From Helicobacter pylori Shi112 (GTDB taxonomy: Bacteria; Campylobacterota; Campylobacteria; Campylobacterales; Helicobacteraceae), in NCBI RefSeq assembly GCF_000277405.1, contig NC_017741.1, positions 62,001 to 126,000 of the forward strand: DNA of 64,000 nucleotides, given 5' to 3'. Shown here piece by piece: positions 10,540 to 18,917 of this stretch. The number at the start of each line of letters is the position of its first letter. Position 1 is the stretch's first letter. The notes beneath the pieces are model-generated. The model was not told where the DNA came from and made no database searches. It saw only the letters and a program-made list of their open reading frames with translations. The translations under genes and the position numbers were made by a program.

Positions 10540-10809
10540 ATGGCAAATCATAAGTCCGCAGAAAAGCGAATCAGACAGACCATTAAAAGAACCGAACGCA
10601 ACAGGTTCTATAAAACTAAAGTTAAAAATATCATTAAGGCCGTGCGTGAAGCGGTCGCTGTCAATGATGTAACAAAAGCTCAAGAGCGTTTGAAAATCGC
10701 TAATAAAGAGTTGCATAAATTTGTCAGCAAGGGGATTTTAAAGAAAAACACCGCTTCTAGGAAAGTTTCAAGGCTTAACGCTTCAGTGAAAAAAATCGCT
10801 CTCGCTTAG
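10540..10809 (+). CDS. rpsT: 30S ribosomal protein S20
   Basis: This is the small basic 16S-binding protein S20: 89 residues, beginning [14 protein letters not shown], with the typical Ala/Lys-rich helices and [10 protein letters not shown] near the C-terminus. AAGG lies just before the ATG. A hairpin terminator lies between it and prfA, so prfA may have its own start or depend on read-through. Confidence 0.98.
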   Translation: MANHKSAEKRIRQTIKRTERNRFYKTKVKNIIKAVREAVAVNDVTKAQERLKIANKELHKFVSKGILKKNTASRKVSRLNASVKKIALA

Positions 10810-10833
10810 TTTTGGGGCGTTTTTAACTTCTTT

Positions 10834-10878
10834 AAGCTCAATAATGGATTTTATTGTTGGGCTTCTTTTTGCGTTTTT
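10834..10878 (+). terminator. Hairpin terminator after rpsT
   Basis: A 12-bp stem with two G-T pairs runs from AAGCTCAATAAT (10834-10845) to ATTGTTGGGCTT (10853-10864). A T-rich tail (CTTTTTGCGTTTTTT) follows. Confidence 0.65.
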
Positions 10879-10923
10879 TAGATTGTTACATCTTTTATCC
10901 ACATTTTTTATAGGTAGTCTTGC

Positions 10924-11982
10924 ATGTCTATTCTAGCTGAAAAGCTTTCTTCCATTCTCAAGCGATACGACGAACTCACAGCGTTGCTTTCTAGCGCTGA
11001 AGTGGTTAGCGATATTAAAAAACTCACCGAATTGAGCAAAGAGCAAAGCTCCATTGAAGAAATCTCTGTAGCGAGTAAAGAGTATTTGAGCGTTTTAGAG
11101 AATATCAAAGAAAATAAAGAGCTTTTAGAAGACAAGGAATTGAGCGAACTGGCTAAAGAAGAGTTAAAAATTTTAGAAATCAAAAAAAGCGATCTAGAAA
11201 CCGCCATTAAGCAACTCCTTATCCCCAAAGATCCTAACGACGATAAAAACATTTATTTAGAGTTAAGAGCCGGCACGGGGGGCGATGAAGCGGGCATTTT
11301 TGTAGGGGATTTGTTTAAGGCGTATTGCCGTTATGCGGATTTGAAAAAATGGAAAGTAGAGATAGTGAGTTCTAGCGAAAACAGCGTAGGGGGCTATAAA
11401 GAAATCATCGCTTTGATTAAGGGTAAGGGCGTGTATTCAAGGCTCAAATTTGAAGCAGGCACGCATCGAGTCCAAAGAGTCCCTGAAACAGAATCCCAAG
11501 GGCGCATCCACACTTCCGCTATCACAGTGGCGATCATGCCTGAAGTGGATGATGTGGAAGTTTCTATCAACCCTAGCGATTTAAAGATTGAAGTGTTTCG
11601 CGCTGGCGGGCATGGGGGGCAATGCGTCAATACCACAGACTCTGCGGTGCGCATCACGCACCTTCCCACTAATATCAGCGTGAGCATGCAAGATGAAAAA
11701 TCCCAGCATAAAAACAAGGATAAAGCCCTAAAAATCCTAAAAGCACGCCTTTATGAAAAACAAATTGAAGAGCAACAACTCGCTAACGCCAAAGACCGAA
11801 AGGAGCAAGTGGGTAGTGGGGACAGGAGCGAAAGGATCCGCACTTATAATTACCCGCAAAACCGCTTGAGCGAACACCGAATCAATTTAACTCTGTATAG
11901 TTTAGAAGAAATCATGCTTTCAGGGAATTTAGATGAAGTGATTAACCCTTTAATCGCCCACGCCCAAAGCCAGTTTGAATAA
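10924..11982 (+). CDS. prfA: Peptide chain release factor 1
   Basis: RF1 reads UAA and UAG and triggers peptide release. The protein has 352 residues. The GGQ motif is at 231-233 in AGGHGGQ. The stop-codon recognition element is PxT type, reading Pro-Glu-Thr at 187-189 in [10 protein letters not shown] rather than the more common PAT or PVT. A long helical N-terminal domain precedes them. No PrmC gene lies alongside, although PrmC normally methylates the GGQ glutamine. Confidence 0.97.
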   Translation: MSILAEKLSSILKRYDELTALLSSAEVVSDIKKLTELSKEQSSIEEISVASKEYLSVLENIKENKELLEDKELSELAKEELKILEIKKSDLETAIKQLLIPKDPNDDKNIYLELRAGTGGDEAGIFVGDLFKAYCRYADLKKWKVEIVSSSENSVGGYKEIIALIKGKGVYSRLKFEAGTHRVQRVPETESQGRIHTSAITVAIMPEVDDVEVSINPSDLKIEVFRAGGHGGQCVNTTDSAVRITHLPTNISVSMQDEKSQHKNKDKALKILKARLYEKQIEEQQLANAKDRKEQVGSGDRSERIRTYNYPQNRLSEHRINLTLYSLEEIMLSGNLDEVINPLIAHAQSQFE

Positions 11983-12368
11983 GATTTTTACACGATACGC
12001 CCAAAAACGATAAAACACCCAAGCCTTTTTTAAACCACCCACTCCTACCAAAAACCCTAGCATGCTTTTCCAAATTTTCACCCCAAAACAGCGCAAGAGC
12101 TTCCATAAAATCTAATTAAATATAATTTTAAATTATATATATATGAACTTTTAAAAAATAAAGTTTTATTTAACCCATTCTTAACAAAAAATTCACTTTT
12201 TTGTGGCATAACTCCAAAGATTAATATTTGCAAGAGCGGATTGTATTCTGTAGAAGCGAATGCATGAGGACAACTCTCAAATTTTGATAGCTCCCTATAA
12301 TTTTTGCACCATGCATGAATGCAATGAAAAAAGAAATTCTTAGGATTTCTCACATTAAGGAGTTTTAA
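11983..12368 (+). promoter_or_regulatory. Intergenic region prfA-horA with horA promoter
   Basis: This 386-bp AT-rich stretch has no convincing gene. A long A/T block lies at 12110-12180. A TATAAT -10 box at 12296-12301 gives a start near 12308 and a leader of about 60 nt for the outer membrane protein gene. AAGGAG (12357-12362) is its ribosome site. ATGCATGA occurs twice flanking the promoter (near 12260 and 12311). Confidence 0.55.
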
Positions 12369-13112
12369 ATGAAAAAAGTTTTTTTAGGTATGGCATTAGC
12401 CATTAGTGTGTCCATGGCAGAAAAAAGCGGCGCGTTTTTAGGCGGAGGGTTTCAATATTCTAATTTAGAAAACCAAAACACCACCCGCACCCCAGGCGCT
12501 AACAATAACACCCCGATAGACACTTCAATGTTTGGCAACAATCAACGCGTGACTAACACCAATAATTACGGGCAAATGTATGGGGTAGATGCGATGGCAG
12601 GGCATAAGTGGTTCTTTGGTAAAACCAAACGCTTTGGCTTTAGGACTTATGGATACTACAGCTATAACCATGCGAATTTAAGCTTTGTAGGCAGTAAGCT
12701 TGGAATCATGGATGGCGCGTCTCAAGTGAATAACTTCACTTATGGCGTGGGCTTTGATGCGCTCTATAACTTCTATGAAAGCAAAGAGGGCTATAACACA
12801 GCAGGGTTGTTCTTAGGCTTTGGATTAGGAGGGGATTCGTTCATCGTGCAAGGAGAGAGCTACTTGAAATCTCAAATGCAAATTTGCAACAACACCGCCG
12901 GCTGTTCAGCGAGCATGAACACAAGCTATTTCCAAATGCCTGTAGAATTTGGCTTTAGGAGCAATTTCTCTAAACACAGCGGGATTGAAGTGGGCTTTAA
13001 ATTGCCTTTATTTACCAACCAATTCTATAAAGAAAGGGGTGTAGATGGATCGGTAGATGTGTTCTATAAAAGGAACTTCTCTATCTATTTCAACTACATG
13101 ATCAACTTCTAA
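12369..13112 (+). CDS. horA: Hor-family outer membrane protein (HorA-like)
   Basis: An outer membrane beta-barrel protein of 247 residues. A signal peptide (MKKVFLGMALAISVSMA) is followed by Glu-Lys-Ser-Gly-Ala-Phe, typical of H. pylori Hop/Hor proteins. The last strand ends in Ile-Asn-Phe, the C-terminal aromatic needed for barrel assembly. A Cys pair (CNNTAGC) lies in a loop near residue 178. I recall that the equivalent locus in strain 26695 (HP0078/HP0079) is split by a frameshift, whereas this copy is open throughout. Its role (porin or adhesin) is unknown. The name horA rests on position and family, so it is less certain than the class. Confidence 0.8.
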   Translation: MKKVFLGMALAISVSMAEKSGAFLGGGFQYSNLENQNTTRTPGANNNTPIDTSMFGNNQRVTNTNNYGQMYGVDAMAGHKWFFGKTKRFGFRTYGYYSYNHANLSFVGSKLGIMDGASQVNNFTYGVGFDALYNFYESKEGYNTAGLFLGFGLGGDSFIVQGESYLKSQMQICNNTAGCSASMNTSYFQMPVEFGFRSNFSKHSGIEVGFKLPLFTNQFYKERGVDGSVDVFYKRNFSIYFNYMINF

Positions 13113-13127
13113 GCCTTTCTCTTCTTT

Positions 13128-13170
13128 CCAACAGAGGGTTTTCTCCCTGTTGGTTTCTTTTTTCTTTTTT
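13128..13170 (+). terminator. Rho-independent terminator of horA
   Basis: CCAACAG (13128-13134) pairs with CTGTTGG (13147-13153), extended by GGG/CCC after a two-base bulge. The tail TTTCTTTTTTCTTTTTTT follows. Confidence 0.75.
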
Positions 13171-13317
13171 TGCGGTGTTTGTTGTGTTGTGTTGGGGAGT
13201 TAGGTTTTTGTTTAGATAAAAACTAAAGAAGCGCTTAAAACAGAACCTTTTGTTTTTTAGGTTTTATTTTTTACTTTGGCTTGTTTTTAAAAGTCATTTT
13301 GATTTCTAAAAATAGTC

Positions 13318-13323
13318 TATAAT
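13318..13323 (+). promoter_or_regulatory. TATAAT -10 box of the 586-residue protein gene
   Basis: A perfect TATAAT lies 30 bp before the ATG at 13354, giving a start near 13330. AAGG at 13343-13346 is the ribosome site. The 241-bp gap upstream holds otherwise only the horA terminator and T-rich sequence. Confidence 0.6.
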
Positions 13324-13353
13324 GCTTTCAACAGATATTTTTTAAGGTTATAA

Positions 13354-15114
13354 ATGAAAGCTATAAAAATACTTTTTATGATGACACTCAGCTTAAACGC
13401 TATTAGCATGAATAGGGCGTTGTTTGACTTAAAAGATTCGCAATTAAAAGGGGAATTAACGCCAAAAATAGTGAATTTTGGGGGTTATAAAAGCAGCACC
13501 ACAGAGTGGGGAGCTACGGCTTTAAACTATATCAATGCGGCTAATGGCGATGCGAAAAAATTCAGCATGTTAGTGGAAAAAATGCGTTTTGGCTCTGGCA
13601 TTTTGGGGAATTTAAGAGCGCATGCGCATTTAAGGCAAGCCCTAAAATTGCAAAAGAATTTGAAATATTGCCTTAAAATCATCGCTAGGGATTCTTTTTA
13701 TAGTTACCGCACCGGTATTTATATCCCCTTAGGCATTTCTTTAAAAGATCAAAAAACGGCTCAAAAAATGCTCGCTGATTTGAGCGTGGTAGGGGCGTAT
13801 CTCAAAAAACAACAAGAGAATGAAAAGGCTCAAAGCCCTTATTACAGGAGCAACAACTATTACAACTCTTACTATAGCCCTTATTATGGCATGTATGGTA
13901 TGTATGGCATGGGAATGTATGGCATGTATGGAATGGGCATGTATGATTTTTATGACTTTTATGATGGCATGTATGGATTCTACCCTAACATGTTTTTCAT
14001 GATGCAAGTTCAAGATTACTTGATGTTGGAAAATTATATGTATGCGATCGATCAAGAAGAGATTTTAGACCATGACGCTTCTCTTAATCAACTTGATACG
14101 CCTACTGATGATGACAGAGATGATAAGGACGATAAATCCTTACAACAGGCTAATCTCATGAGCTTTTATCGTGATCCCAAATTCAGCAAAGGCATTCAAA
14201 CCAACCGCTTGAATAGCGCTTTAGTCAATTTAGACAACAGCCGCATGCTCAAAGACAATTCGCTTTTCCACACTAAAGCCATGCCCACTAAAAGCGTGGA
14301 TGCGATAACTTCTCAAGCCAAAGAGCTTAACCATTTAGTGGGGCAAATCAAAGAAATGAAGCAAGACGGGGCGAGTCCTAGTAAGATTGATTCAGTTGTC
14401 AATAAAGCTATGGAAGTGAGAGATAAATTAGACAATAATTTAAACCAGCTAGACAATGACTTAAAAGATCAAAAAGGGCTTTCAAGCGAGCAACAAGCTC
14501 AAGTGGATAAAGCCCTAGACAGCGTGCAACAATTAAGCCATAGTAGCGATGTGGTGGGGAATTATTTAGACGGGAGTTTGAAAATTGATGATGGCGATGA
14601 TAGAGATGATTTGAATGATGCGATGAATAACCCCATGCAACAACCTACGCAACAAACGCCCACCAACAACATGGGCAACACCCATGCAAATGATAGCAAG
14701 GATCAAGGGGGTAACGCGCTCATAAACCCTAACACTAACACCGATGACACTCACACCGATGACACTCACACCGATGACACTCGCACTGACACTAACACCA
14801 CAAACGATACCAGTGCCACTGACACCCCCACTGATGATACTGATGATAAAGATACTGGCGGCATGAACAATACCGGCGATATGAATAATACCGATACCGG
14901 CAACACGGACACCGGCAATACCGATACCGGTAACACTGATGATATGAGCAACATGAACAACGGCAACGACATGGGCGATGACATGAACAATGCGAACGAT
15001 ATGAACGATGACATGGGTAATAGCAACGATGACATGGGCGATATGGGGGATATGAACGATGATATGGGTGGCGATATGGGAGACATGGGGGATATGGGCG
15101 ATATGGGGAATTGA
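13354..15114 (+). CDS. Exported low-complexity protein with Met-Tyr-Gly and Asp/Asn/Thr repeats
   Basis: A Helicobacter-specific protein of 586 residues with no function I recognise (near HP0080/HP0081 in 26695 order). It has a hydrophobic N-terminus that looks like a signal peptide. A folded-looking region covers about residues 25-170. A run of GMYG/MGMY repeats occupies about 179-210, followed by DFYDFYDGMYGFYP. A helical Lys/Gln/Asp-rich middle follows (about 300-440). The last 125 residues are almost only Asp, Thr, Asn, Met and Gly, built from short tandem units: DDTHT, then NTDTG, then DDMGDMG. The tail is very acidic. Underlying DNA repeats make length change by slippage likely. It may be a surface or periplasmic metal-binding or adhesive protein, but that is a guess. 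Confidence 0.75.
   Translation: MKAIKILFMMTLSLNAISMNRALFDLKDSQLKGELTPKIVNFGGYKSSTTEWGATALNYINAANGDAKKFSMLVEKMRFGSGILGNLRAHAHLRQALKLQKNLKYCLKIIARDSFYSYRTGIYIPLGISLKDQKTAQKMLADLSVVGAYLKKQQENEKAQSPYYRSNNYYNSYYSPYYGMYGMYGMGMYGMYGMGMYDFYDFYDGMYGFYPNMFFMMQVQDYLMLENYMYAIDQEEILDHDASLNQLDTPTDDDRDDKDDKSLQQANLMSFYRDPKFSKGIQTNRLNSALVNLDNSRMLKDNSLFHTKAMPTKSVDAITSQAKELNHLVGQIKEMKQDGASPSKIDSVVNKAMEVRDKLDNNLNQLDNDLKDQKGLSSEQQAQVDKALDSVQQLSHSSDVVGNYLDGSLKIDDGDDRDDLNDAMNNPMQQPTQQTPTNNMGNTHANDSKDQGGNALINPNTNTDDTHTDDTHTDDTRTDTNTTNDTSATDTPTDDTDDKDTGGMNNTGDMNNTDTGNTDTGNTDTGNTDDMSNMNNGNDMGDDMNNANDMNDDMGNSNDDMGDMGDMNDDMGGDMGDMGDMGDMGN
14740..15111 (+). repeat. Short tandem coding repeats in the acidic tail
   Basis: Runs of 15-bp units encode DDTHT (about 14740-14780) and NTDTG (about 14888-14940). 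A run of 9-bp units encodes GDM (about 15040-15110). Imperfect copies suggest repeated slippage and drift. Confidence 0.7.
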
Positions 15115-15164
15115 GATTAACCCCACCCAATATCAAAGAGTGATAGCCAAAATTTTAAGGAATG

Positions 15165-15365
15165 TTTTTATCCCATTAGCACGAAAAACTCCGTTCTTTA
15201 GGGTGCAAGATGTGAGCGCGTAGCCGTTAGACTATATTCAAGCTTAAAAGATGACAAAATCCCCCTAGTCTTTTATAGGCTAGGAAATATCAAAGAGCCT
15301 TTCGCATTAGCGTTCAATGGAATGCTTTAGTTAGGAAACTCCTTTCTTTAGAAAGGGGCGCTCTC
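15165..15365 (+). repeat. Intergenic repeat copy A with protein remnant and 3' hairpin
   Basis: The same sequence occurs in reverse orientation at 30247-30456. Translated, this copy reads RVAVRLYSSLK, then KIPLVFYRLGN and KEPFALAFN, but stops and a frame change precede this part and about 4 codons are missing against copy B. It ends in an 8-bp stem with loop TTTA (15340-15359). It starts 50 bp after the stop of the 586-residue protein, on the same strand. Confidence 0.7.
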
Positions 15366-15545
15366 ACTTATAGTAAAAATGATTCTTTTAAGGTGGTAGG
15401 GGGTATTTTGCGATGGAAACCCCTTTTATCCCCCAACTAACTCCCCTAAAAACGCTTTTTAAAGAGCCTTTCGCATTAGCGTTTTTTAGGGCGTTTTAAA
15501 AAGCCCTTTAGGCGGTTTCACATTTTAGACGCTCAGAATTAGAAA
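15366..15545. repeat. Partial repeat copy C inside a long inverted repeat; gap before tlpC
   Basis: Bases 15461-15483 are identical over 23 bp to 15292-15314 in copy A. They lie in and beside the loop of an inverted repeat with arms 15444-15455 and 15479-15491 (CCCTAAAAACGC and its complement, one-base bulge). A smaller GGGC/GCCC hairpin overlaps its right edge. No gene is seen from 15115 to 15545. Confidence 0.55.
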
Positions 15546-17567
15546 TTAAAATTTCTTCTTGCTCACATCTTCTAAAATATCTTGAGAGATCCCATCAATT
15601 TTAGCGCTGACTTGTAAAGAATGATTAGCGATAGTCAAATTATCCTGGACATCTTGTTGCAAGGCGTTAATGGAGTTGTGGATGTTTTCTACGCCCTTGT
15701 TTTGCATTTTAATAGACTCAGCGTTATCGGCAATGCTTTGCACTAAAATATTGATATTGGCTTCAATCTCGCTGAGCGATTTTTGCGTCCTTTCAGCGAG
15801 CTTCCTCACTTCATCAGCCACCACCGCAAAGCCTCTGCCATGCTCGCCGGCCCTTGCGGCTTCAATAGCGGCATTTAGGGCTAAAAGATTGGTTTGATCG
15901 GCAATATCTCTAATCATATCCACCACGCTTTTAATGTCTTCGCCTTGAGAGATCATCTCTTGGCTTTTAGAATCAATTGTTGTGATAATATTAGTGATTT
16001 CTTCTAAGGATTGAGTGGTGTTTTTCAGGCTTCTTTCTTGTTTGTGAGCGGTTTTAGTTAAATCATCCACGCAAGTTTTTAAATCTTTGGATTCATGATT
16101 GAGCGCGTTTGCAAACCCTAAAGAAGCTTTAAGCATGCTAGAAATTTCTTGCCCTAAAGTGTTGAGCGCTTTTTCCATGTTGGCTTTAGGGTTTTGGATG
16201 TGGTGGGTGAAATCCAGGTTTTTATAATGCTCTAGGGCGTTATTTAGGGCTTCAATATTGGCGCCAATTTGGTTACGAAAATACTGGATAATGCTATTAA
16301 TCGTATTTCTTAGGGCTTGCAAATCTTTATTTTTAGGCACGCATGCGATTTCTTGCGTGAAATCCCCATTTTCCACATGGTTTGTTACTTCAATGCTGTT
16401 TTGAATGGCTTGATTATCGGCTTGAATGCTTTCTTGGATTTTAAGAATGTTTTCATTGATAGAAGTTTGCATTTGCCCGATTTCATCATAAGCGCTTGGG
16501 GGCGTTAGGCTTATGGCGTGGTTATTTTTGGGGTTGTTAAGCAAGTTGAAAAAATCGTTTAGGGTGTTATTGACCCTACTGATGCGTTTGGTTATAAGAC
16601 TAGAAACGATGATAAAGACCAAAAGGGCTAACACCAGCACGCCTAAAATCAAAGTGGTGATAATAATGTATTTGGTGTTTGTGGCTTCTTTAAAGACTAA
16701 AGATTTATTGACATATTTCCCAATTGCCCAACGCCACTGGTTGCCGTTATCCCCTTTTTCTTCAAAAAAATCAAAGGGCTGTATGGCTAAAAAGGTTTCT
16801 GTATTCCCGCTCAATGAATGGTAGCTCAAAGTGCCCGCTTCGTTTTGATTGTAATACTCCACAGCTTTAGCGACTCTTTTATCCGGATTGATAGCGCTTA
16901 AAATCTTATCTTGGATCTCACGATTAGGGTTGATTAAAAGCCTGCCGTCTTTCCCCATTAAAAAGGTGTTGCTCTTTTTCTTGCCTACCACATCTGTATA
17001 AAAAGCGTCAATGCTTAAAAAGAGGTTCAGCGCGCCTATAATCTTTTGATTCTTACCCATTAGGGGGAGGGTAATATCCATGCCATAGATTTTATTGCCA
17101 TTAATTTCTTTATAATAGGGATCTGAATGGGTTATATCTTTGAGCGAACGGATTTGATTGGTCATATTTTCATTGAGCGCGGTATTAGGGTAGGCGATTT
17201 TTGAATCCAAATTCATAGCAGTGATAATTCGTTCATTATTATCCGTATAAATCGCATTAATCAATAACACATGAGGGTTTGCTAACAAAAACTCAGAGAG
17301 CATGTGCTTTTTTAGGGTGTCGTTGATAGCGCTATTTTCATCGCTTAAAAATTTTTCAAGGGTGTTAGCGCCAATAAAAATGCGTTTCATGATGCTTTGA
17401 ATTTTAAAACTGACTAACTGAGCCTTTTTTTGCAACAATTCTGTGGCTTGGCTTTGCAACACGCTTTCAACCTTGTAGCTGATAATAACGCCCATAACAG
17501 CGCTAATCGCAATGACAACCGCACACACCATCATGACAATTTTAGAACCAATTCTTGTAGATCTCAT
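15546..17567 (-). CDS. tlpC: Methyl-accepting chemotaxis protein TlpC
   Basis: A transmembrane chemoreceptor of 673 residues. A first membrane helix (about 10-30) is followed by a periplasmic double-PDC (dCACHE) sensor domain, a second membrane helix near residue 300, a HAMP-like region and a long signalling helix pair. The hairpin tip reads [21 protein letters not shown]. It ends [10 protein letters not shown], almost the same tail as TlpA. TlpC has been linked to lactate sensing. It signals through CheW and CheV proteins to CheA. A minus-strand TATACT at 17611-17606 is a likely -10 box. Its signalling block is nearly identical in DNA to those of tlpA and tlpB. Confidence 0.93.
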   Translation of the reverse strand: MRSTRIGSKIVMMVCAVVIAISAVMGVIISYKVESVLQSQATELLQKKAQLVSFKIQSIMKRIFIGANTLEKFLSDENSAINDTLKKHMLSEFLLANPHVLLINAIYTDNNERIITAMNLDSKIAYPNTALNENMTNQIRSLKDITHSDPYYKEINGNKIYGMDITLPLMGKNQKIIGALNLFLSIDAFYTDVVGKKKSNTFLMGKDGRLLINPNREIQDKILSAINPDKRVAKAVEYYNQNEAGTLSYHSLSGNTETFLAIQPFDFFEEKGDNGNQWRWAIGKYVNKSLVFKEATNTKYIIITTLILGVLVLALLVFIIVSSLITKRISRVNNTLNDFFNLLNNPKNNHAISLTPPSAYDEIGQMQTSINENILKIQESIQADNQAIQNSIEVTNHVENGDFTQEIACVPKNKDLQALRNTINSIIQYFRNQIGANIEALNNALEHYKNLDFTHHIQNPKANMEKALNTLGQEISSMLKASLGFANALNHESKDLKTCVDDLTKTAHKQERSLKNTTQSLEEITNIITTIDSKSQEMISQGEDIKSVVDMIRDIADQTNLLALNAAIEAARAGEHGRGFAVVADEVRKLAERTQKSLSEIEANINILVQSIADNAESIKMQNKGVENIHNSINALQQDVQDNLTIANHSLQVSAKIDGISQDILEDVSKKKF

Positions 17568-17605
17568 TCCCTTTGCCCTTTTAAAACTATTGATAGAGAA
17601 TGATT

Positions 17606-17611
17606 AGTATA
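17606..17611 (-). promoter_or_regulatory. -10 box of tlpC
   Basis: TATACT on the minus strand, 39 bp before the ATG at 17567; an AAAGGG ribosome site lies in between. Confidence 0.45.
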
Positions 17612-17720
17612 CATTATTTTGAAATTTTAATGAAACAAGAGAGGACAAAAAAGCAGAAAATAAAAAAGAGCCAAAGCCCTCCAAAGCTCCCCCCAAAGGA
17701 GAGACAAAAAGAAATAAAAA

Positions 17721-18110
17721 TTACCTTTTGGAGAATTGCGGGCTTCTTCTGGCCTTTCTTTTACCATATTTTTTGCGTTCAACCACCCTTGAATCCCTAG
17801 TGAGCAAGCCTTTAGGTTTTAAAACGGCTCTAAAAGCAATATCATAAGCGTTCAAAGCCTTAGAAATGCCATGCCTTAAGGCTTCCGCTTGCGCTGAGTA
17901 GCCCCCACCAAAAACCACCGCTTTAATATCCACAGACTGCTCTTGTTTGGTTAAAAGCAAGGGCTGCATGACTTTCATTTTAATGGCTTCATGCCCACCT
18001 AACCATTGATTCAAGCTCTGTTCATTGATACTCAATTCGCCTTTACCCGGAGTGAGCCACACTTTAGCGATAGCGGTTTTTCTTTTACCGGTAGCATAGA
18101 TTTTTCTCAT
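17721..18110 (-). CDS. rpsI: 30S ribosomal protein S9
   Basis: S9 contacts P-site tRNA through its C-terminal tail. It has 129 residues, with the N-terminus [18 protein letters not shown] and the conserved C-terminus [16 protein letters not shown], ending in the tRNA-contacting Ser-Lys-Arg. Its ATG overlaps the rplM stop by four bases (ATGA), the usual rplM-rpsI operon layout. Confidence 0.98.
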   Translation of the reverse strand: MRKIYATGKRKTAIAKVWLTPGKGELSINEQSLNQWLGGHEAIKMKVMQPLLLTKQEQSVDIKAVVFGGGYSAQAEALRHGISKALNAYDIAFRAVLKPKGLLTRDSRVVERKKYGKRKARRSPQFSKR

Positions 18111-18532
18111 TTAGCGTCCTTTTTGCTAGTTTGTGCGGTGTGAGGGTGCTTATCATCGCGATAAACTTTGAGTTTTTTAATCATCGCTTTCCCTAATTTC
18201 GTTTTAGGGAGCATGCCCCTAACGGCTAAGTGGTAGAGCTTTTCAGGGGTTTTTTCTAGCATTTCTTGGAGAGTCTTGCTCTTAGTGCTGCCAAAATAGC
18301 CTGAATGGGTAAAATACTCTTTATCCTCTAATTTCATGCCTGAAAATTTAACCTTATTAGCGTTGATAACCACCACAAAATCCCCACAATCCACATTAGG
18401 GGTGTAAAAAGGGCGGTGTTTGCCTCTTAAAAGCACAGCGATTTCAGTGATCAAGCGGCCAAAAACTTTGTCTTTAGCGTCTAAAACAACCCAATCACGA
18501 ACGATTTCATTGACTTTAGCAGTCTTTGTCAT
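18107..18532 (-). CDS. rplM: 50S ribosomal protein L13
   Basis: L13 is an early-assembly 23S-binding protein. It has 141 residues, with [19 protein letters not shown] near the N-terminus and the [14 protein letters not shown] motif in the second half. It is first gene of the rplM-rpsI operon, with an AAAGGA ribosome site. The C-terminal residues HPHTAQ match the family. Confidence 0.98.
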   Translation of the reverse strand: MTKTAKVNEIVRDWVVLDAKDKVFGRLITEIAVLLRGKHRPFYTPNVDCGDFVVVINANKVKFSGMKLEDKEYFTHSGYFGSTKSKTLQEMLEKTPEKLYHLAVRGMLPKTKLGKAMIKKLKVYRDDKHPHTAQTSKKDAK

Positions 18533-18561
18533 GAGAATCCTTTGATAAAATTAAAGCGAAT

Positions 18562-18567
18562 ATTATA
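18562..18567 (-). promoter_or_regulatory. -10 box of rplM-rpsI
   Basis: A minus-strand TATAAT (18567 to 18562), about 30 bp ahead of the rplM ATG at 18532. Confidence 0.6.
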
Positions 18568-18600
18568 AGGAAATAAGCTTAAATATTGCTGAATTTAAGG

Positions 18601-18673
18601 AAAGTTTAAAGTTTAAAGTTTAAAAATTTTCTTTTAACTAAATCCCCAAAAGACCGCTTAAAAAAGACCGCTT
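18601..18673. repeat. Short tandem and direct repeats ahead of rplM
   Basis: A 7-bp unit AAGTTTA occurs three times in a row (about 18602-18622). The 12-mer AAAAGACCGCTT occurs at 18648-18659 and 18662-18673. No function is seen; both may reflect slippage. Confidence 0.5.
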
Positions 18674-18722
18674 GATTAAAGAAAAGCTCTTTATTATTTG
18701 ATCGTAAAAATACAAAAAGCCT

Positions 18723-18911
18723 TTATTTTTGCTCCTGATTAAGCCTTTCTTCTATCTTTTTGATTTGGTGGCTCATTTGAGCGCTCGCGTTGATTTGATT
18801 GATGAGCATGTAAAGGTTTATCATCATCAAAAGCACCACCACAAGCCCTAAAAAAAACACGATTTTAACGGCTTTTTTAGCGATCTCTAGGGCTTCTTGT
18901 TCTTTTTGCAT
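18723..18911 (-). CDS. Small single-span membrane protein
   Basis: A 62-residue protein of unknown function (HP0085 in 26695 order). It has a charged N-terminus (MQKEQEALEIAKKAVK), one hydrophobic helix (about residues 17-38) and a polar helical tail that could form a coiled coil (QMSHQIKKIEERLNQEQK). It starts six bases after the mqo stop and is probably cotranscribed with it. The tight spacing and sensible topology support it being real. Confidence 0.65.
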   Translation of the reverse strand: MQKEQEALEIAKKAVKIVFFLGLVVVLLMMINLYMLINQINASAQMSHQIKKIEERLNQEQK

Positions 18912-18917
18912 GCGTTT

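Noticed and set aside
11942..12106. 54-codon minus-strand frame from ATG 12106 into the 3' end of prfA
   Set aside because: No ribosome site, overlaps prfA antisense, and no recognised motif; AT-rich promoter-like sequence upstream is common in this genome.
12078..12353. 91-residue minus-strand frame over the horA promoter region
   Set aside because: Covers a clear TATAAT promoter and ribosome site on the other strand; composition looks random.
13888..15111. CRISPR-like appearance of regular repeats
   Set aside because: Units are short, directly tandem and in frame within a coding sequence; no spacers and no cas genes.
14566..15136. Long minus-strand frames opposite the repeat-rich tail of the 586-residue protein
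   Set aside because: They are produced by the codon periodicity of the tandem repeats; their products are Val/Ile/His or Ser/Pro/Tyr runs without start signals.
15165..15365. End of an IS605/IS200-type insertion sequence
   Set aside because: No transposase fragment recognised and no known IS end; the remnant protein does not look like TnpA or TnpB.
17600..17800. 66-residue plus-strand frame between tlpC and rpsI
   Set aside because: It overlaps the end of rpsI antisense and has Lys/Pro-rich random composition.
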